Both the position numbers and the translations under genes were made by a program. A stretch of 64,000 nt of DNA from positions 1 through 64,000 of the forward strand of contig NZ_JACSJI010000009.1 in assembly GCF_014349105.1 (NCBI RefSeq), in the 5' to 3' direction. The stretch is from Caulobacter sp. 17J80-11 (GTDB taxonomy: Bacteria > Pseudomonadota > Alphaproteobacteria > Caulobacterales > Caulobacteraceae). The notes below the pieces were generated by a model that saw only the letters and a program-made list of their open reading frames with translations, was not told where the DNA came from and did no database searches. Positions 54,338 through 61,964 of the stretch are shown in pieces. Each line of letters begins with the position of its first letter. Within the stretch, counting starts at the first letter, position 1.

Positions 54338-54678
54338 CACGCCGGCTCCCGTTCGGACACGACCGCAAGACCCGCTTCGGTCCAGTCCTTCTTGCCGCCG
54401 GGGTAGACCGCCACGTCGGCGTAGCCCAGCGCGGTGAGCGCTTCGGCCGTCTTGTGCGAGTTCGCGCACGTGTCGCTGGCGCAGTACACGATGATGGGCG
54501 CGCCCCGGTCCGGCAGCACGACCGCCGCCCGATCGGTCACCTCGTCGTAGTTCAGCCGCACCGCGCCGGGCAGGTGCGCGTGTACGAAGTACTTTTCCGG
54601 CAGGGCCTCGATGAGCCGCACGGGCTCGCCGGCGTCCAGGCGGCGCTTCAACTCTTCACGCGTGATCGACTTCACCAT
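54337..54678 (-). CDS. Rhodanese-like sulfurtransferase
   Basis: 113 residues. Single rhodanese domain: ITREELKRRLDAGEPVRLIE, LPGAVRLNYDEV, the active-site loop VYCASDTCANS with the catalytic Cys, and YPGGKKDWTEAGL. The loop has a second Cys where many rhodaneses have Arg or Gly. Start ATG 54678 with GGAGG six bases upstream. First gene of the operon; a MarR operator lies just upstream. Confidence 0.9.
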   Translation of the reverse strand: MVKSITREELKRRLDAGEPVRLIEALPEKYFVHAHLPGAVRLNYDEVTDRAAVVLPDRGAPIIVYCASDTCANSHKTAEALTALGYADVAVYPGGKKDWTEAGLAVVSEREPA

Positions 54679-54700
54679 CACAGCCTCCTCGGCTAGTTTG

Positions 54701-54713
54701 TTGCAAGTGCAAC
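54701..54713. promoter_or_regulatory. MarR operator 1 (TTGCAAGTGCAAC)
   Basis: Palindrome-like TTGCAAGTGCAA, identical to the copy at 54734, 33 bases apart, in the divergent promoter region between the rhodanese and MarR genes. Confidence 0.8.
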
Positions 54714-54729
54714 ATGAGGTCGGCGCGAG

Positions 54730-55182
54730 ATGATTGCAAGTGCAACAAACGGCGCAAAATGGAGCCCCGCGTTGGAAAAGGCGTGGGTGCGCCTGATGCG
54801 GACCGCGCCGGCGGTGCTGGAGCGGGTCCAGGCCGACCTAAAGGCGCAGGGGCTGCCGCCTCTGGACTGGTACGACGTCCTGCTGGAGTTGGATCGCGAA
54901 CCGGACGGACGCCTGCGGCAGACTGATCTGGGCAAGCGGCTGCTGCTGGCCCGCTACAACCTCACCCGCCTGCTCGACCGGCTGGAGGCGGCCGGCCTGG
55001 TCCGGCGAGAGCCGTGGCCCGACGATGCGCGGAGCTCCGCGATCGTGCTGACCGATCCGGGCCGGGAGGCCCGTCGGCAGGTGTGGCCGGTCTACGCCGC
55101 CGCCGTGCACTCGCACGTCGGCGACCGGCTGGACAAGACCGAGCTGGAGACGCTCGCGACCCTGCTCGGAAAGCTGAGCTGA
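54730..55182 (+). CDS. MarR family transcriptional regulator
   Basis: 150 residues. Winged helix: LDWYDVLLELDREPDGRLRQTDLGKRLLL and YNLTRLLDRLEAAGLVRREPWPDDARSSAIVLTDPGRE (patterns). It has no cysteine at all, so it is not a thiol-switch MarR. The ATG at 54730 makes operator copy 2 (54734-54746) part of codons 2-6; a leaderless transcript is possible. Likely represses the rhodanese-DoxX operon and itself. Confidence 0.9.
   Translation: MIASATNGAKWSPALEKAWVRLMRTAPAVLERVQADLKAQGLPPLDWYDVLLELDREPDGRLRQTDLGKRLLLARYNLTRLLDRLEAAGLVRREPWPDDARSSAIVLTDPGREARRQVWPVYAAAVHSHVGDRLDKTELETLATLLGKLS
54734..54746. promoter_or_regulatory. MarR operator 2, inside the MarR start
   Basis: TTGCAAGTGCAAC again, beginning four bases after the A of the MarR ATG. 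Bound protein would block initiation of its own transcript. Confidence 0.75.
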
Positions 55183-55884
55183 TCAGCGGCCGCTGGCGAG
55201 AAACCCGCGGATCCACGCGCCCACCCGCGCGCGGTCGTCGGCGGCCCTGAGGCTCTCGACCGCGCGGTCGGCTTCCTCATGGGTCAGGCGCGTGCCGCGG
55301 CGCTTTTCAACCAGGGCCGTGGCGTAGGCCGGCTCGAATTCCGGGTGGAACTGCATGGAGATCGCCGGCTGGTCGTCATAGGCCAGCATGGCCATCGGCG
55401 CGAAGTCGCTCGACGCGATCACCCGCGACGCCGGCGGAAGCTCCACCACCTGATCCTGGTGCGAGACCGGAATCGAGATGGTCTTCGCGTCGTCCATCCA
55501 CGGCTCGCGCGTGTGGACGTCGTAGCGGTGCAGGCCGACGCCCCAGCCCTTGTCGGACTTCACCACCCGCCCGCCGAACGCCTCGGCCATGACCTGGTGG
55601 CCGAAGCAGACGCCGACCAGGGCGGCCTTGCCCTTGGCCTCGTTCAGGAAATCCATCAGCCGGGCGATCCAGGGGTCGCCGTCGTAGACCCCGGCCGGCG
55701 AGCCGGTGACGAGGTAGGCGTCGTAGGCGTCGATCCGCTCCGGATAGGCGCCGTCCGCGACCGCATAGGTCTTCCAGGCGTAGGCGTCCTCGCCCAGCAG
55801 CCGGCGCAGCATGGCCGGATAATCGCCGTAGGTGTCGCCCAGCGGTTCCGGCGGCGTGCCGGTCTCCAGAATGCCGATCTTCAC
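55183..55884 (-). CDS. Type 1 glutamine amidotransferase (GMP-synthase-like class)
   Basis: 233 residues from the GTG at 55884. Catalytic triad: Cys93 in VGVCFGHQVMAEAFGG, His180 and Glu182 in MQFHPEFE. Stand-alone class I amidotransferase; acceptor substrate unknown. Last gene of a five-gene overlap chain. Its stop abuts the MarR stop. Confidence 0.9.
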   Translation of the reverse strand: MKIGILETGTPPEPLGDTYGDYPAMLRRLLGEDAYAWKTYAVADGAYPERIDAYDAYLVTGSPAGVYDGDPWIARLMDFLNEAKGKAALVGVCFGHQVMAEAFGGRVVKSDKGWGVGLHRYDVHTREPWMDDAKTISIPVSHQDQVVELPPASRVIASSDFAPMAMLAYDDQPAISMQFHPEFEPAYATALVEKRRGTRLTHEEADRAVESLRAADDRARVGAWIRGFLASGR

Positions 55885-56285
55885 GTCTTGCGCCTCAGGA
55901 ATTTGAGCCCCGACCAGTCCGCGTCCACCGCGCAGACCTTCACGTCCACCCAGCCGGCCGGCAGAACCATCTCGCGCAGCCCGTCCTCGGTCAGGTCCAC
56001 GAACAGCTTCGAGCTCTTCTTGGGCCACGAGACCCAGAGCGCGCCGCCTGGGGCGATAGCCGCCAACGCCGGCTGGATCCGCGCTTCCAGCGCGGTCCGG
56101 TTGCGAACGAACAGCCAAACCATGGCGAGGTCGTGGCCGCCCTCCTCGGCGCATGCACCGTCCGGGAGCGGCTCGACCAGGTCGCGCCAGTGCGGCGGCG
56201 GATCGATCACGCCCATCGCCTGGCCGGGCTTCAGGCCCAGCTTGGCGATCACCGACTTGCCGGAATAGCCGATCGCGACGCTCAC
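55881..56285 (-). CDS. DUF3052 protein
   Basis: 134 residues from the GTG at 56285 (VSVAIGYSGKSVIAKLGL), GTGA overlap on both sides. ALWVSWPKKSSKLFVDLTED and VDVKVCAVDADWSGLKFLRR are typical of the DUF3052 family. Function unknown; not a methyltransferase despite some fold resemblance. Confidence 0.85.
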   Translation of the reverse strand: MSVAIGYSGKSVIAKLGLKPGQAMGVIDPPPHWRDLVEPLPDGACAEEGGHDLAMVWLFVRNRTALEARIQPALAAIAPGGALWVSWPKKSSKLFVDLTEDGLREMVLPAGWVDVKVCAVDADWSGLKFLRRKT

Positions 56286-57499
56286 GCCGCCGCCTCGCGG
56301 GCCAGGGCCTCGAGGCGTTCGCGCGCGCCGTTTTCGGGGAAATCGTGTTCCACCCACCAGTCCTCGGTCTGACGCAGCAGCCGGCCGACGGCCGGGCCGT
56401 GCGGCACGCCCGCGGCCTTGGCGTCGGCGCCGCCAAGCGGAAACTTCGGCGTCTTCCAGTGCGCGGCGAGGTCCAGCAGGGCCCGCGCCGGTTCAGAGTG
56501 TTTCGGGTGCTCGGCCCAGGCGCGCTTCACCCGATCGGTGAAGGTGCGCGTCCCCAGCCGGTAGATGGCCGCGCGCGCCGCCGGTTCGGACATGTCGAGG
56601 CTCACCGCCGGGCCCGACGGCAGGGCCGCGACCAGCCGGTCGCGCTGGGCGTTGGACATGCGCAGGTTCTCGGCCAGCGAAGCGTCCAGCTCCGGGTCGT
56701 CCGGCAGCAGGGCCGACAGGCGCAGCTCCGGATCCGGGTCGATCTGCACCATGGCCTCGAAGCGGGCCAGGTTGGCCTCGACCGGCACGGCGGCCGCCCA
56801 GACGCCGGCCTCCACCATCAGCCGCACGGCCGTGCGCGGGTCGGGCGCGGACAGCAGCTTCAGCAGCTCCTTGGAGATCCGCTCGGCCGACAGGGCAGCG
56901 ATGCCCCCGGCCAGGGCGGCGCAGGCGGCCAGGCCCACGGCGTCTGGCTCGCCGCGGCCGTACCAGGCGAAGAAGCGGAAGAAGCGCAGGATGCGCAGAT
57001 AGTCCTCGCGGATGCGCGTCTCGGCGTCGCCGACGAAGACGATGCGGCCGGCCAGCGCGTCCTCGACCCCGCCGCCGGCGTAGTCGTGCAGCCGCCCCTC
57101 GCGGTCGGCGTAGAGCGCGTTCAGGCGGAAGTCGCGGCGCGCGGCGTCCTCGGCCCAGTCGGTGGAGAAGGCGACCACCGCGCGGCGGCCGTCGGTCTCG
57201 ACGTCGCGGCGGAGCGTGGTGATCTCGAACGGATGGTGGTCGGCGATGGCGGTGACCGTGCCGTGCTCCACGCCGGTTGGCACGGCGCGCAGACCGGCCC
57301 GTTCCAGGGCGGCGATCACCTGTCGCGGGGTCAGGACGGTGGCGATGTCGACGTCGTCGGCCGGGCGGCCCATCAGGGTGTTGCGCACGCAACCGCCGAC
57401 GAAGCGGGCGCAGTCGGGTCCGCCGGCCGCCTCCAGGGCGTCCAGCACCGCTCGCGTTTCCGGCGCGGTCATCCAGGGCTGGGGTTCGATCCGAGTCAC
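56282..57499 (-). CDS. CCA tRNA nucleotidyltransferase / poly(A) polymerase family
   Basis: 405 residues from the GTG at 57499. Head domain FVGGCVRNTLMGRPADDVDIA with catalytic D49 and D51, then RRDFRLNALYADREGRLHDY, EDYLRILRFFRFFAWYG and RISKELLKLL. Adds or repairs the tRNA 3' CCA. Third in the overlap chain, start overlapping the Nudix stop. Confidence 0.93.
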   Translation of the reverse strand: MTRIEPQPWMTAPETRAVLDALEAAGGPDCARFVGGCVRNTLMGRPADDVDIATVLTPRQVIAALERAGLRAVPTGVEHGTVTAIADHHPFEITTLRRDVETDGRRAVVAFSTDWAEDAARRDFRLNALYADREGRLHDYAGGGVEDALAGRIVFVGDAETRIREDYLRILRFFRFFAWYGRGEPDAVGLAACAALAGGIAALSAERISKELLKLLSAPDPRTAVRLMVEAGVWAAAVPVEANLARFEAMVQIDPDPELRLSALLPDDPELDASLAENLRMSNAQRDRLVAALPSGPAVSLDMSEPAARAAIYRLGTRTFTDRVKRAWAEHPKHSEPARALLDLAAHWKTPKFPLGGADAKAAGVPHGPAVGRLLRQTEDWWVEHDFPENGARERLEALAREAAA

Positions 57500-58167
57500 G
57501 AGGCCGAGGTTCGCGTTTCCGGCGCGGAGATCAACCCGCCCTCGTCGCTGTAGAGCCGGTCGTAGAGGGCGCGCAGCATGCCGGCCGTGGCGCCCCAGAT
57601 GAACCGCTCGCCCCAGGGCATGGCGTAGAAGTAGCGCCGGCTCCCTTCCCCCGCCTCGTAGAACTGGCGCTGGTGGTTGGCCGGGTCCATCAGGAAGGCC
57701 AGCGGCGTCTCGAACACGTCTGCCACCTCGGCCGGATTGGGCGTCAGTTCGAATCCCGGCCGCACGAAGGCGACCACCGGGGTGACGACATATCCGGTCA
57801 CCGTCTCGTAGCGCGCGGACAGGCCGAGCGGCTCTACGAAGCCGCGGTCCAGCCCGATCTCCTCCTCCGCCTCGCGCAGGGCCGCCTCGAGGGGGCCCTC
57901 GCCGGGATCGAGCCGGCCGCCTGGAAAGGCGATCTGGCCGGTGTGGCTGGACAGGGTGTCGGCGCGGCGGGTGAGGATCACCTGCAGGCCCTCGGGCCGC
58001 TCGACCAGCGGCACCAGGACCGCCGCGTCGCGCAGCAGCCGTGTGCGCTCGCGCTTGAGCTCCGGGTTCAGGTCGAAATCCGACCGGTCGGCGACCATGG
58101 CCGGGTCCCAACCGTCCAGCGGGTCGAGCCGCTCCAGCAGGCGCGCGCGCACCTCGGCCGGGCTCAC
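57496..58167 (-). CDS. Nudix hydrolase, CoA pyrophosphatase-like
   Basis: 223 residues from the GTG at 58167. Nudix box GX5EX7REXXEEXG at residues 84-105, preceded by RRADTLSSHTGQIAFPGG, the motif of NudL/CoAse-type members that hydrolyse coenzyme A or its derivatives. Starts in a GTGA overlap with the DUF1285 stop. Confidence 0.92.
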   Translation of the reverse strand: MSPAEVRARLLERLDPLDGWDPAMVADRSDFDLNPELKRERTRLLRDAAVLVPLVERPEGLQVILTRRADTLSSHTGQIAFPGGRLDPGEGPLEAALREAEEEIGLDRGFVEPLGLSARYETVTGYVVTPVVAFVRPGFELTPNPAEVADVFETPLAFLMDPANHQRQFYEAGEGSRRYFYAMPWGERFIWGATAGMLRALYDRLYSDEGGLISAPETRTSAS

Positions 58168-58748
58168 CGGTGCGCTCCGGCCGGCGCGAGCGGGAAGAAC
58201 GCGCCCTGGGAGGTCACGCCCAGCTGAGGGCCGTCGGGCGTCTGGCGTTCCTCAGCCATCTCGACCAGTTCGTAGAAGACCGGCCGCTCGACGCGCGCCT
58301 CCAGGCCGCGGCGTACGTGGACGTAGGGCGCCGGTTCGCCGGTGACCGGATCGGTCTCGACCCGCAGCGGGTCCTGCGGGCCGGCCTCGACCTCGTCGCC
58401 CACGTCTGTCGTGAACACCAGCGCACCGTCGCGGCGGTCGACCCGCACGGCCCTGAACGGGCTGTCCTCGACGGTGATCTTCAGCTTCTCGACCGGGGTG
58501 ACCAGGTGGAAGCCGTCGGGATCTCTGCGCAGCACGGTGGAGAACAGGCGCACCAGCTCCGGCCGGCCGATCGGCGCGCCCTCGTGCAGCCACGTCCCGT
58601 CGCGGCGGATGACGATGTCGATGTCGCCGCAGTGGGCCGGATTCCACAGGTGGACCGGCGGGAGGCCGCGCTTTTCCCCTGTCGCGCGCGCGGCCTCGAC
58701 TACGGCGCCAAGGCCACGTTTATCGGATTTTTCCACCCGCTCGGTCAC
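58164..58748 (-). CDS. DUF1285 protein
   Basis: 194 residues from the GTG at 58748 (SD AGGAAG). HLWNPAHCGDIDIVIRRDGTW, HEGAPIGRPELVRLFSTVLR and YHLVTPVEKLKI-like FHLVTPVEKLKITVEDSPF are the DUF1285 family marks. First gene of the chain; the stem-loop element at 58787 is just upstream. Confidence 0.88.
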   Translation of the reverse strand: MTERVEKSDKRGLGAVVEAARATGEKRGLPPVHLWNPAHCGDIDIVIRRDGTWLHEGAPIGRPELVRLFSTVLRRDPDGFHLVTPVEKLKITVEDSPFRAVRVDRRDGALVFTTDVGDEVEAGPQDPLRVETDPVTGEPAPYVHVRRGLEARVERPVFYELVEMAEERQTPDGPQLGVTSQGAFFPLAPAGAHR

Positions 58749-58786
58749 AAGCGCTTCCTGTGAAGCTCGTTCTGCTACATTCGCTA

Positions 58787-58890
58787 GAGCGCGTTCAGCA
58801 AAAGTGGACGCCGGTTTTGCGTCCGAACGCGCTCATCTTGTTGACGCGCTTTCCGGGCGGTCCACCGGCGACCACTCACCTGAAAGCGCG
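58787..58890. repeat. Double stem-loop intergenic repeat, copy 2
   Basis: GAGCGCGTTC...GAACGCGCTC (58787-58834) then CGCGCTTTC...GAAAGCGCG (58845-58890). Compared with copy 1 at 33046, several arm bases differ but both arms change together, keeping the stems perfect. It fills the gap between DUF1285 and moxR starts. Confidence 0.85.
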
Positions 58891-58909
58891 CTTAGTTTGA
58901 GGTAGGCCC

Positions 58910-59902
58910 ATGCAGCCGGCGAGGGAAGCGTCCGACGACAAGATCGCCGCCTTCGAGCGCGCGAGCCAGGGGCTCGCGGCCGCGCGCAAGGCGCTGCGCG
59001 GCGTCGTGTTCGGCCAGGACGCCGCTATCGAACTCGCCCTCGCCACCGTCGTCGCCGAGGGCCATGCGCTCGTGGTCGGCGCGCCGGGGATGGCCAAGAC
59101 CCGCCTGATCAGGGCGCTGGGCCGGGCCCTGGGCTTGAGCTCCGGCCGCTTGGAATTCCATCCCGCGCTCGGCGTCGACGACCTGGTCGGCCGCGAGGTG
59201 GTCGAGGAACGCGCGCTCGGTCCGAAGGCGCGCTGGGCCGCCGGCCCGCTGTTCACCCACCTGCTGCTGGCCGACGAGGTCGACCGCGCCGCCCCGGCCG
59301 TCCAGGCCGTGCTGTTCGAAGCCATGCATGAGCGCCGCGCGACGGTGGGCGGCCTGCGCCACAACATCACCGGCCCGTTCCACGTGTTCGCCACCCGCGG
59401 CGCGCAGGGGCCGGGGCCGCATCCGCTGTCGGAGAGCCAGGTCGACCGGTTCATGGTGCAGGTCGACATGACCTACCCCGACCGCGAGGAAGAGCGCCGC
59501 GTGCTGCTGGAGACCGGCGGCCGTGACGAGACCGACGTGACGCCCGCGCTCAGCCCCGACCGCCTGTTCGAGGCGCAGAAGCTGTCGGCGGACCTGCCGG
59601 TCGGCCAGAAGATCGTGGAATCCATCCTGGAGCTGGTGCGCCGCGCCCGCCCCGACGATCCGGCCGCGCCGCCGGTCGTCACCGAGGCGGTCGAATGGGG
59701 TCCCGGCCCGCGCGCCGGTCAGGCGCTGATGCGCCTGGCGCGCGCCCGCGCCCTGGTCGAGGGCCGGGTCAGTCCGTCCATGGCCGACGTCAAGGCGCTG
59801 GCCCTGCCGGTGCTGAAGCATCGCCTGGTGCTGACCGACGCGGCGCGCCGGCACGGGATCACCGCCGAAGAAGTGGTCGGCACGCTGACCGCGCGCCTCT
59901 AG
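58910..59902 (+). CDS. MoxR-type AAA+ ATPase
   Basis: 330 residues. Walker A GAPGMAKT (residues about 57-64), the Ala-for-Gly variant normal for MoxR; Walker B-like LLADEVDRA; sensor region FATRGAQGPGPHPLSESQVDRF. MoxR proteins act as chaperones with DUF58/VWA partners, but none follows here; the next gene is on the other strand. Starts 20 bases after the repeat element. Confidence 0.9.
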   Translation: MQPAREASDDKIAAFERASQGLAAARKALRGVVFGQDAAIELALATVVAEGHALVVGAPGMAKTRLIRALGRALGLSSGRLEFHPALGVDDLVGREVVEERALGPKARWAAGPLFTHLLLADEVDRAAPAVQAVLFEAMHERRATVGGLRHNITGPFHVFATRGAQGPGPHPLSESQVDRFMVQVDMTYPDREEERRVLLETGGRDETDVTPALSPDRLFEAQKLSADLPVGQKIVESILELVRRARPDDPAAPPVVTEAVEWGPGPRAGQALMRLARARALVEGRVSPSMADVKALALPVLKHRLVLTDAARRHGITAEEVVGTLTARL

Positions 59903-59905
59903 GCG

Positions 59906-60409
59906 TCAGCCCTTCCAGACCGGCCCCGCCAGCGGCGCCGCTTCGGCGTCGAAGTCCAGCACCAGCACGCGGCGCTGATCCACCGGCCCGGGCAGACGCA
60001 CGTCCGGCGCACGCACGAAGCCGAAGCGCCCGAAATACGGCTCGTCGCCGACCAGCAGCACCGCCCGCCAGCCCTCGGCGCGGGCGGCCGCGCAGCAGGC
60101 CTCGACCAGGGCCGCGCCCACGCCTTCGCTGCGCCAGGCCCGCTCGACCGCGATGGGGCCCAGGAACACCACCGGCGTCTCGCCGATCCGCACCGGCCAC
60201 AGACGCACGGTCGCGATCGCCTCCCCGGCCGCGCGGGCCATGAAGCTGAGCGAAGCGACCGGCGCATTGCCCTCGCGCAGGCGCTCGGCGGTCTTGGCGA
60301 ACCGTCCCGGGCCGAAGGCGTCGGCCACCAGCGCGTCGACGCGCGCCGCGTCGGCGGCGGTCTCGAGGACAAGGGAGAAGGCGACGGGCGCCGCGGCCGG
60401 CATACTCAT
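59906..60409 (-). CDS. GNAT N-acetyltransferase
   Basis: 167 residues, YhbS-like. RLWPVRIGETPVVFLGPIAV then ERAWRSEGVGAALVEACC carries the acetyl-CoA loop (R/Q-x-x-G-x-G/A as RSEGVGA). FGRFGFVRAPDVRLPGPVDQ near the C-terminus is typical of YhbS. A nested inverted repeat covers the start region (60408-60447). Confidence 0.9.
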   Translation of the reverse strand: MSMPAAAPVAFSLVLETAADAARVDALVADAFGPGRFAKTAERLREGNAPVASLSFMARAAGEAIATVRLWPVRIGETPVVFLGPIAVERAWRSEGVGAALVEACCAAARAEGWRAVLLVGDEPYFGRFGFVRAPDVRLPGPVDQRRVLVLDFDAEAAPLAGPVWKG

Positions 60410-60447
60410 GATCGAACACTCTCAAAGCGCCGCCGCTTTTCGATCAT
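60408..60447. promoter_or_regulatory. Nested inverted repeats at the GNAT start
   Basis: ATGATCGAA (60408-60416) / TTCGATCAT (60439-60447) encloses AAAGCG (60424-60429) / CGCTTT (60434-60439). The outer arm overlaps the GNAT start codon; the hairpin could occlude initiation, or the palindrome could be an operator. Confidence 0.45.
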
Positions 60448-60540
60448 CGCGCGCCTCGACGAAGGCGCGCACATACGAACGGCGAGCCTCGCCGTCAAAG
60501 GCTTTGTCAGCGCACCCCAGAGGCGGCCGGGACGCGGCCC

Positions 60541-60577
60541 GAAAACGAAAAACGCCGCCCGGTCTCCCGGGCGGCGC
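60541..60577 (-). terminator. Terminator of the lipoprotein gene at 60605
   Basis: Stem CGCCGCCCGG / CCGGGCGGCG with TCTC loop; minus-strand tail TTTTTCGTTTTC. Confidence 0.88.
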
Positions 60578-60604
60578 GTCTTGTCAGGTCCGATACTTTT
60601 AGGA

Positions 60605-61075
60605 TCAGGCGCCCGGCTGGGCCGCCGGAGCCGGAGCGGCTTCCGCGGTCGGGGCCGGAGCAGCGGCCGGAGCGGCGGCGACGGTCTTCTTCGGCTCCAG
60701 CTTCACGATCGCCGGGTTCGGCGTCAGATCGAGCGCCGCGCCGGAGGCCACGTCCACGCCCACGCCGATGATGCCGCCGACCAGCACGTTGCCGGCCACG
60801 CCGACCGCGCCGCCGCCGGCGACCTTGTTGGTCACCGACACGGTGGCCGTCTCATAGCCTTCCTTGGTGATGGTGGCCGTGAACTCCGACTTGCGCGGCA
60901 TCTTGATGGCGCACGGCGTCGACGGGCACTGGTGACCGTGCGAGGTGGTCACCGTGGCGCCAGCCGGATCGGTCTGGACTTCCCAGGCGGTGTTGGTGCC
61001 GCGCGTGACGGTGGCGCAGGCGGACAGGCTGGCGGCGGCCGAAACGGCCACGGCGATACGAGCGACGGATTTCAA
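60605..61075 (-). CDS. Lipoprotein with PEGA-like domain
   Basis: 156 residues from the TTG at 61075 (SD GGGGGG). Signal peptide with lipobox LSAC (about Cys 21). The mature part has VQTDPAGATVTTSHGHQCPSTPC and FTATITKEGYETATVSVTNK, a PEGA-like beta domain, then a Gly/Val-rich segment (AGGGAVGVAGNVLVGGIIGVGVDVASGA) that may insert in a membrane, and an Ala/Pro tail. No function known. Confidence 0.78.
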   Translation of the reverse strand: MKSVARIAVAVSAAASLSACATVTRGTNTAWEVQTDPAGATVTTSHGHQCPSTPCAIKMPRKSEFTATITKEGYETATVSVTNKVAGGGAVGVAGNVLVGGIIGVGVDVASGAALDLTPNPAIVKLEPKKTVAAAPAAAPAPTAEAAPAPAAQPGA

Positions 61076-61182
61076 GGTTGCCCCCCAGGCAGAACTAGTT
61101 GCAAGAGCGCCCCACACGCTCTGCGCGCGACTAAAAGCAGGATTCTAGAAAAAGAAAAGCCAAGCTTTGCGTCGGTGAAGAT

Positions 61183-61953
61183 CTAGACCTTGGAAAAGTC
61201 GGGCGCGCGACGTTCTGCGAACGCAGTAAACGCCTCGCGCGCCTCGGCGCTCATCAGTCGTTCGCCGAACACCCGGCTCTCAACCTGCATGTGAGCCCAG
61301 ATCGCCGCGCCGTCGCGCATCAGCCGCTTGGTCGCGGCCAGGGCGCCGGCCGGGCGGGCGGCCAGCGCCTTCGCGGCGTCCGTAGCGGCCTGGTCGACGA
61401 CCTCGGCCGGCAGGGCGGCGTTGGCCAGGCCCCAGGCGGCCGCCGTGACCCCGTCCACCGCCCGGCCGAGGGCGAACATTTCGTAGGCCCGGACATGACC
61501 GATACGCGCCGGCAGGAGAATGCTGGACGCCGCCTCCGGCACGAGGGCGAGATTTACGAACGGCGCTGAAAGCCGGGCGTCCTCGGCCATGTAGACGAGG
61601 TCGCAATGCAGCAGCGCGGTCGTGCCGATCCCGACCGCCACGCCCTTGACCGACGCGACGACCGGCTTCTCGAAGTGCGCCAGCGCCTTCAGCACGCGGA
61701 AGACCGCCATCTCCTCGGCGGGCCGGCCGCTCATGGCGATCATGGCGAAGTCGCCGATGTCGTTGCCCGCGCTGAAGGACTCGCCTTCGGCTCGCAGCAG
61801 CACCACGCGCACGTCGGGATCGACGGCGCCCTCGCACAGGGCGTCGGCCATGCTCGCGTACATGGCGTCGGTGATGGCGTTCTTCTTGTCGGGCCGGTTC
61901 AGGGCGATGGTCAGGACGCCGTCCTCGAGGCTGGTCAACACCAGGTCGGTCAT
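61183..61953 (-). CDS. Enoyl-CoA hydratase/isomerase family protein
   Basis: 256 residues from the ATG at 61953 (SD AAGGAA). Crotonase fold: LNRPDKKNAITDAMY, FSAGNDIGDF (oxyanion loop), KPVVASVKGVAVGIGTTALLHCDLVYMAEDARLSAPFVNLALVPE. The general-acid Glu is in the VPEAASS region. Fatty-acid or isomerase role not resolved. Its upstream neighbour's stop overlaps an alternative ATG at 61968, so co-translated with the MBL gene. Confidence 0.9.
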   Translation of the reverse strand: MTDLVLTSLEDGVLTIALNRPDKKNAITDAMYASMADALCEGAVDPDVRVVLLRAEGESFSAGNDIGDFAMIAMSGRPAEEMAVFRVLKALAHFEKPVVASVKGVAVGIGTTALLHCDLVYMAEDARLSAPFVNLALVPEAASSILLPARIGHVRAYEMFALGRAVDGVTAAAWGLANAALPAEVVDQAATDAAKALAARPAGALAATKRLMRDGAAIWAHMQVESRVFGERLMSAEAREAFTAFAERRAPDFSKV

Positions 61954-61964
61954 CGATTCTTCCT

